Assembly (NCBI GenBank): GCA_003483125.1
Contig: DMWU01000292.1
Coordinates: 1-8,478 of the forward strand
From: Erythrobacter sp.
GTDB taxonomy: Bacteria > Pseudomonadota > Alphaproteobacteria > Sphingomonadales > Sphingomonadaceae
Length of the DNA stretch: 8,478 nt
Direction of reading: 5' to 3'
The stretch's first letter is position 1. Every line of letters begins with the position of its first letter. Under the pieces are notes generated by a model. It saw nothing but the letters and a program-made list of their open reading frames with translations. It made no database searches and had not been told where the DNA came from. Below, in pieces: positions 6,159-8,478 of this stretch. A program made the position numbers and the translations under genes.

Positions 6159-6204
6159 CCTACGATGAGACACTTGGCCAATATTAGGCATCTACTGCTA
6201 TAGC

Positions 6205-6906
6205 ATGCTGGCTATGCATGCCCCGTTGTCAGATCCGATTCCGGTCGAGATGCTGCTTCTTGCCTATAGAAGCGGCATTTTTCCCATGGCTGACAGGCGC
6301 GATGATCCAGATATCTTCTGGGTCGAACCGCGAGAGCGGGCAATCATCCCTCTTGATTCGTTCAAGCCATCACGCAGCCTGCGCAAAATTCTGAGGCAAG
6401 ATCGCTATCAAGTGACCCTGAATCGAGATTTTGCGGCGGTTATTGCTGCCTGCGCTGCCCCGCGCGAGGAGCATCCGGAAAGCTGGATAAGCCAGCGAAT
6501 CATAGCAAGCTACAAGCTGCTACATGCCGCAGGCCATGCTCACTCGGTCGAATGTTGGGATGGCCAAGAACTGGTGGGCGGCCTTTACGGCGTGAGTTTT
6601 GACCGCGTATTTTGCGGGGAAAGCATGTTTAGCCGTGCAGATGATGCCAGCAAGGTAGCACTGGCTTGGCTGGTTGCGGCCATGCGCGTTGCCGGTTTCA
6701 AGCTGTTGGACTGCCAGTTTTTGACAAGCCACCTGCAATCACTTGGGGCGACCGAAATTCCCCAAACCGAATATCTGGAGCGTGTCGCCGCCGCAAAGGG
6801 TGATCCCACTCTCTCGCTGTCAGAGGTATTTGATCGATTCGCGGCTGAAGAGGATCACTCCTCGCCCGGGAAACTCATCGCGCAATCTTTCACCCAAACA
6901 TCATAG
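6205..6906 (+). CDS. aat: Leucyl/phenylalanyl-tRNA-protein transferase
   Basis: Aat moves Leu or Phe from aminoacyl-tRNA to proteins that begin with Arg or Lys, creating N-degrons that ClpS delivers to ClpAP in the cytoplasm. The product is 233 residues (E. coli 234). Family motifs run in order: SGIFPMAD, IFWVEPRERAIIPLDSF, SWISQRIIASYKLLHAAGHA, HSVECWDGQELVGGLYGV, FCGESMFSRADDASKVALAW, LLDCQFLTSHLQSLGATEIP; the C-terminus QSFTQTS also looks typical of alphaproteobacterial members. The start is uncertain: ATG 6205 or ATG 6214 (three residues shorter). Neither has a good ribosome binding site, and a possible -10 box (TATAGC, 6199-6204) abuts the first. It is divergent from tRNA-Trp. Its last 52 bp overlap the 3' end of the opposite-strand DUF2155 gene. 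Confidence 0.96.
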   Translation: MLAMHAPLSDPIPVEMLLLAYRSGIFPMADRRDDPDIFWVEPRERAIIPLDSFKPSRSLRKILRQDRYQVTLNRDFAAVIAACAAPREEHPESWISQRIIASYKLLHAAGHAHSVECWDGQELVGGLYGVSFDRVFCGESMFSRADDASKVALAWLVAAMRVAGFKLLDCQFLTSHLQSLGATEIPQTEYLERVAAAKGDPTLSLSEVFDRFAAEEDHSSPGKLIAQSFTQTS

Positions 6907-7346
6907 ATTGGGTGCTCGACGACATTTAGGCTGGGCGAGTTCTTGAACAACCAGCCAGAAAAAATCTGTGAGAAGTCATCCTCGCCGCGATCACGTACAG
7001 AAACCTGAACGAATGCACCTGTCTCCTTGGGCATCTCCCATGGGGGCGTCCGCTCGCATGCCTGCAAGGTAACCTCCACATCTCCCACTTGCTCGCTATC
7101 GCCCGGTGAGAGCTGTAAGTCCTGACTCACATTATTGCGTTTGTTGAGCACGCCGATCGTGGCGACGCGCTCTTCCATTGGCGTGCCAATCTGTTCCGGC
7201 GCACTTCCAAGGGGTTGGGCCGGTCGCGATTCCTCGGGAGATTCGAGCCTCGGCGTATCAGCAATCTCGTCGGATGCAGTCTGGTCTTCGCAACCCGCCA
7301 GAAGCAGCGGAATACAAAATACCAATACCGGGAATTTCCCGCGCAT
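6855..7346 (-). CDS. DUF2155-domain lipoprotein
   Basis: This is an uncharacterised envelope lipoprotein. The N-terminus MRGKFPVLVFCIPLLLAGCE is a lipoprotein signal with lipobox LAGC and lipidated Cys19; Glu at +2 does not point to a clear inner-membrane retention signal. Residues about 20-75 are Pro/Glu-rich and look disordered. The DUF2155 domain follows from about 80: VEVTLQACERTPPWEMPKET, FVQVSVRDRG, IFSGWLFKNSPSLNVVEHPI and YDVWVKDC, close to what this family shows. Length is 163 residues. The start codon is 2 nt after the NDUFA12 stop with AAGG about 8 bases upstream, so the two are coupled. The 3' end overlaps aat antiparallel by 52 bp, and both ends look genuine because the shared stretch encodes conserved residues in both. 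Function is not known; operon position suggests an envelope or respiratory role (inference). Confidence 0.9.
   Translation of the reverse strand: MRGKFPVLVFCIPLLLAGCEDQTASDEIADTPRLESPEESRPAQPLGSAPEQIGTPMEERVATIGVLNKRNNVSQDLQLSPGDSEQVGDVEVTLQACERTPPWEMPKETGAFVQVSVRDRGEDDFSQIFSGWLFKNSPSLNVVEHPIYDVWVKDCAMSFPGEE
6891..6914. repeat. Inverted repeat across the aat stop codon
   Basis: CACCCAA (6891-6897) and TTGGGTG (6908-6914) are perfect 7-bp inverted arms around a 10-base loop that contains the aat stop (6904-6906). No T-run follows on either strand. It lies in codons for conserved DUF2155 residues HPIYDVWV, so it may be coincidental or act as a weak 3' stabilising hairpin. Confidence 0.45.
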
Positions 7347-7348
7347 GA

Positions 7349-7747
7349 TCAGCCTTCGGGGCTCCAGGCTTCGTAGTCACCAACTGCCTTGGCGCGTTTT
7401 CCGCCACGCTCAAGCGCGCCCTGCGGACGATAGGCATCTTGCGTGCCAGTAGCGTTGGGAGTGAAATCGGCTTCCCATATTTGGGGAGGCGGCAAATGGC
7501 TTTCAGGCACATCGTCAAATGCGCCGTGCAGCCAGCCATGCCATTCGGACGGGACCCGGCTGGCATCGTTGGGGCCATTGTAGATCACCCAGCGACGCTC
7601 TTTCCCGCGAGCATCGGGCTTACGCGAGCGGTAATACTTGTTGCCCTGAGCATCGGTGCCCACATGTTCGCCCTTGCGCGAAGTGTAGAGCATGGTGCCG
7701 ATTGTCGCACCGTCCCACCAGGTGAATATCTTGCCTAGGATTCCCAT
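7349..7747 (-). CDS. NDUFA12-family complex I accessory subunit
   Basis: This is the bacterial counterpart of mitochondrial complex I subunit NDUFA12 (B17.2), a peripheral-arm accessory protein of NADH:ubiquinone oxidoreductase found in alphaproteobacteria. The product is 132 residues. Family features are GKIFTWWDGATIGTMLYTSR near the start, VGTDAQGNKYYRSR, RRWVIYNGPNDASRVPSEWH, GWLHGAFDDVPE, and PPQIWEADFTPNATGTQDAY before a basic, variable tail. ATG 7747 gives the usual family start MGILGKIFTWW; an in-frame TTG at 7783 would only add an Arg/Ala-rich extension. The ribosome binding site is weak (a G-rich AGGCGGG just upstream). It lies 57 nt after the DUF192 gene and 2 nt before DUF2155, in a minus-strand operon. 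It is unlinked here to the main nuo operon, which is usual for this gene. Confidence 0.93.
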   Translation of the reverse strand: MGILGKIFTWWDGATIGTMLYTSRKGEHVGTDAQGNKYYRSRKPDARGKERRWVIYNGPNDASRVPSEWHGWLHGAFDDVPESHLPPPQIWEADFTPNATGTQDAYRPQGALERGGKRAKAVGDYEAWSPEG

Positions 7748-7804
7748 GGCCCGCCGCCTAGCCGATTCGTCCGCTCTCGCCAAGCGGGAAGAGCCGCATA
7801 TTGC

Positions 7805-8308
7805 TCACCATTCGACTAAATCACCTGGTGCTATGCCCAATTCCGCCGCACGCCCACCTCGTAGCTCAAGAACGGCAATGCCAGGTGCAACCGAAGGAAT
7901 AGAATCCAGTGAATATGGCACTGTGTAAGCCGCGATATTCAGGATTCGTCGGTCCGGCCCAATGAAGATTATGTCGAGCGACAACGGCGTATTCCTCATC
8001 CAGAAACTGAGAAATTGTGGTCGGAAAAATAGAAAGAACATGCCTTCATTCTCGCCCAATTCCTCGCGGAACATCAGGCCGCGGGCCCGCTCTGCCGGGG
8101 TTAATGCCAGCTCGGCCCGAAAACTATGTGTTTCTCCTTGGCTCCGTACCTTCACGACTATAATATCGAGGCCTGAAACAGGATGTACCGAATCTTGCAC
8201 AGAGGGCTGCACCTGCGTCGGCTCGCTCCCCGCCTGCGTAGAGCATGCCGCAACCAGCAACGCGAATGCGAGCGAAACACTCCGCGCAGGTTCAGTCAGA
8301 CTACTCAT
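7805..8308 (-). CDS. DUF192 lipoprotein
   Basis: This is an uncharacterised exported protein of the DUF192 family. With the start at ATG 8308 it has 167 residues: a basic N-terminus, a hydrophobic segment SVSLAFALLVAAC with a lipobox-like VAAC (Cys22), and then the conserved domain from about residue 60. Domain hallmarks are LTPAERARGLMFREEL, GMFFLF, SFWMRNTPLSLDIIFI, and near the end AVLELRGGRAAELGIAPGDL. Start codons at 8317 and 8335 are also in frame. I chose 8308 because its ATG overlaps the recX stop (8301-8303) in the arrangement ATGAGTAG, typical of coupled genes, and gives the most compact signal peptide. No start has a strong ribosome binding site. Function is unknown; it is cotranscribed with recX, an NDUFA12 subunit and a DUF2155 lipoprotein. 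Cleavage by signal peptidase I instead of II is possible. Confidence 0.9.
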   Translation of the reverse strand: MSSLTEPARSVSLAFALLVAACSTQAGSEPTQVQPSVQDSVHPVSGLDIIVVKVRSQGETHSFRAELALTPAERARGLMFREELGENEGMFFLFFRPQFLSFWMRNTPLSLDIIFIGPDRRILNIAAYTVPYSLDSIPSVAPGIAVLELRGGRAAELGIAPGDLVEW

Positions 8309-8478
8309 CCAGCTCATAGGCCCATTCTTCTGCATCGTTGATGGTATGCGCCTCGATCAATTGCCGGGCCACGTCGAAGCTGTGGCCTGCACGAACCATC
8401 GCCGCAAGCTGCTTTTCCCGCAGGGCTCGATCGGGAAGCTCCACACCGAACGCGCCGAACCGTTTTTTGCGGGCCATG
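8301..8478 (-). CDS. recX: Regulatory protein RecX, C-terminal part (5' end outside window)
   Basis: RecX binds RecA filaments and inhibits or edits RecA-driven strand exchange. Only the last 58 codons are visible, ending in TAG at 8301-8303. The sequence reads KKRFGAFG, then a helical stretch RALREKQLAAMVRAGHSF, DVARQLIEAH, and DAEEWAYELDE. This resembles the three-helix RecX C-terminal repeat, with the basic RFG motif and the terminal acidic helix seen in sphingomonad relatives. The ATG at 8477 is probably internal because RecX proteins are usually 150 residues or more. It overlaps the start of the DUF192 gene by 8 bp. Identification rests on a short piece from memory of the family, so another small helical protein is possible but less likely. 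Confidence 0.75.
   Translation of the reverse strand, partial: MARKKRFGAFGVELPDRALREKQLAAMVRAGHSFDVARQLIEAHTINDAEEWAYELDE

Noticed and set aside
5913..6191. Minus-strand open frame of about 92 codons containing VAQLVEHRSPKPRATGSNPV, and a + strand counterpart over the same bases
   Set aside because: These are the well-known false proteins produced by translating tRNA sequence; the tRNA-Trp gene explains the bases.

Overview
This looks like chromosomal DNA from an alphaproteobacterium, most likely a sphingomonad (Erythrobacter/Altererythrobacter type). The clues are the moderate-to-high GC content, a TonB-dependent receptor, a complex I NDUFA12-type accessory subunit next to a DUF2155 lipoprotein and aat, and the residue patterns of the RecX and Aat proteins. 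Family placement is inference; no database search was made. No integrase, transposase, CRISPR array or phage gene is visible.

Layout from left to right. (1) The 3' end of a TonB-dependent receptor on + (1-467) ends at a strong hairpin terminator and meets rplK-rplA convergently. (2) rplK and rplA (L11 and L1) lie on - at 611-1742, with their own terminator and a candidate promoter and leader. (3) A Tat-signal FAD oxidase of the monomeric sarcosine oxidase type is on + at 2000-3235. (4) nusG and secE are on - at 3311-4098. (5) An AGCS alanine/glycine:cation symporter is on + at 4380-5912, followed by a 10-bp-stem terminator. (6) tRNA-Trp(CCA) is on - at 6041-6116. (7) aat, the leucyl/phenylalanyl-tRNA-protein transferase, is on + at about 6205-6906. 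(8) A minus-strand operon recX (partial) - DUF192 lipoprotein - NDUFA12 - DUF2155 lipoprotein runs from 8478 down to 6855, and its last gene overlaps the 3' end of aat by 52 bp.

The most notable architecture is that tRNA-Trp, secE, nusG, rplK and rplA keep the familiar order on one strand, but the block is cut twice by single genes of opposite orientation: the symporter between tRNA-Trp and secE, and the flavin oxidase between nusG and rplK. The block is therefore split into three units, and a candidate minus-strand promoter can be proposed for each. rplJ, rplL and rpoB do not follow rplA. The oxidase keeps the residues expected for covalent FAD attachment and carboxylate binding, but carries Asp where the sarcosine oxidase family has an active-site His. 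With a Tat signal it would act in the periplasm, where it could feed an amino acid to the nearby AGCS importer; that link is speculative.

Most of the window is ordinary housekeeping and I see no clear sign of a wholly new system. The best leads are the broken ribosomal/secretion operon, the exported covalent flavoprotein, and two uncharacterised lipoproteins co-transcribed with a complex I subunit.
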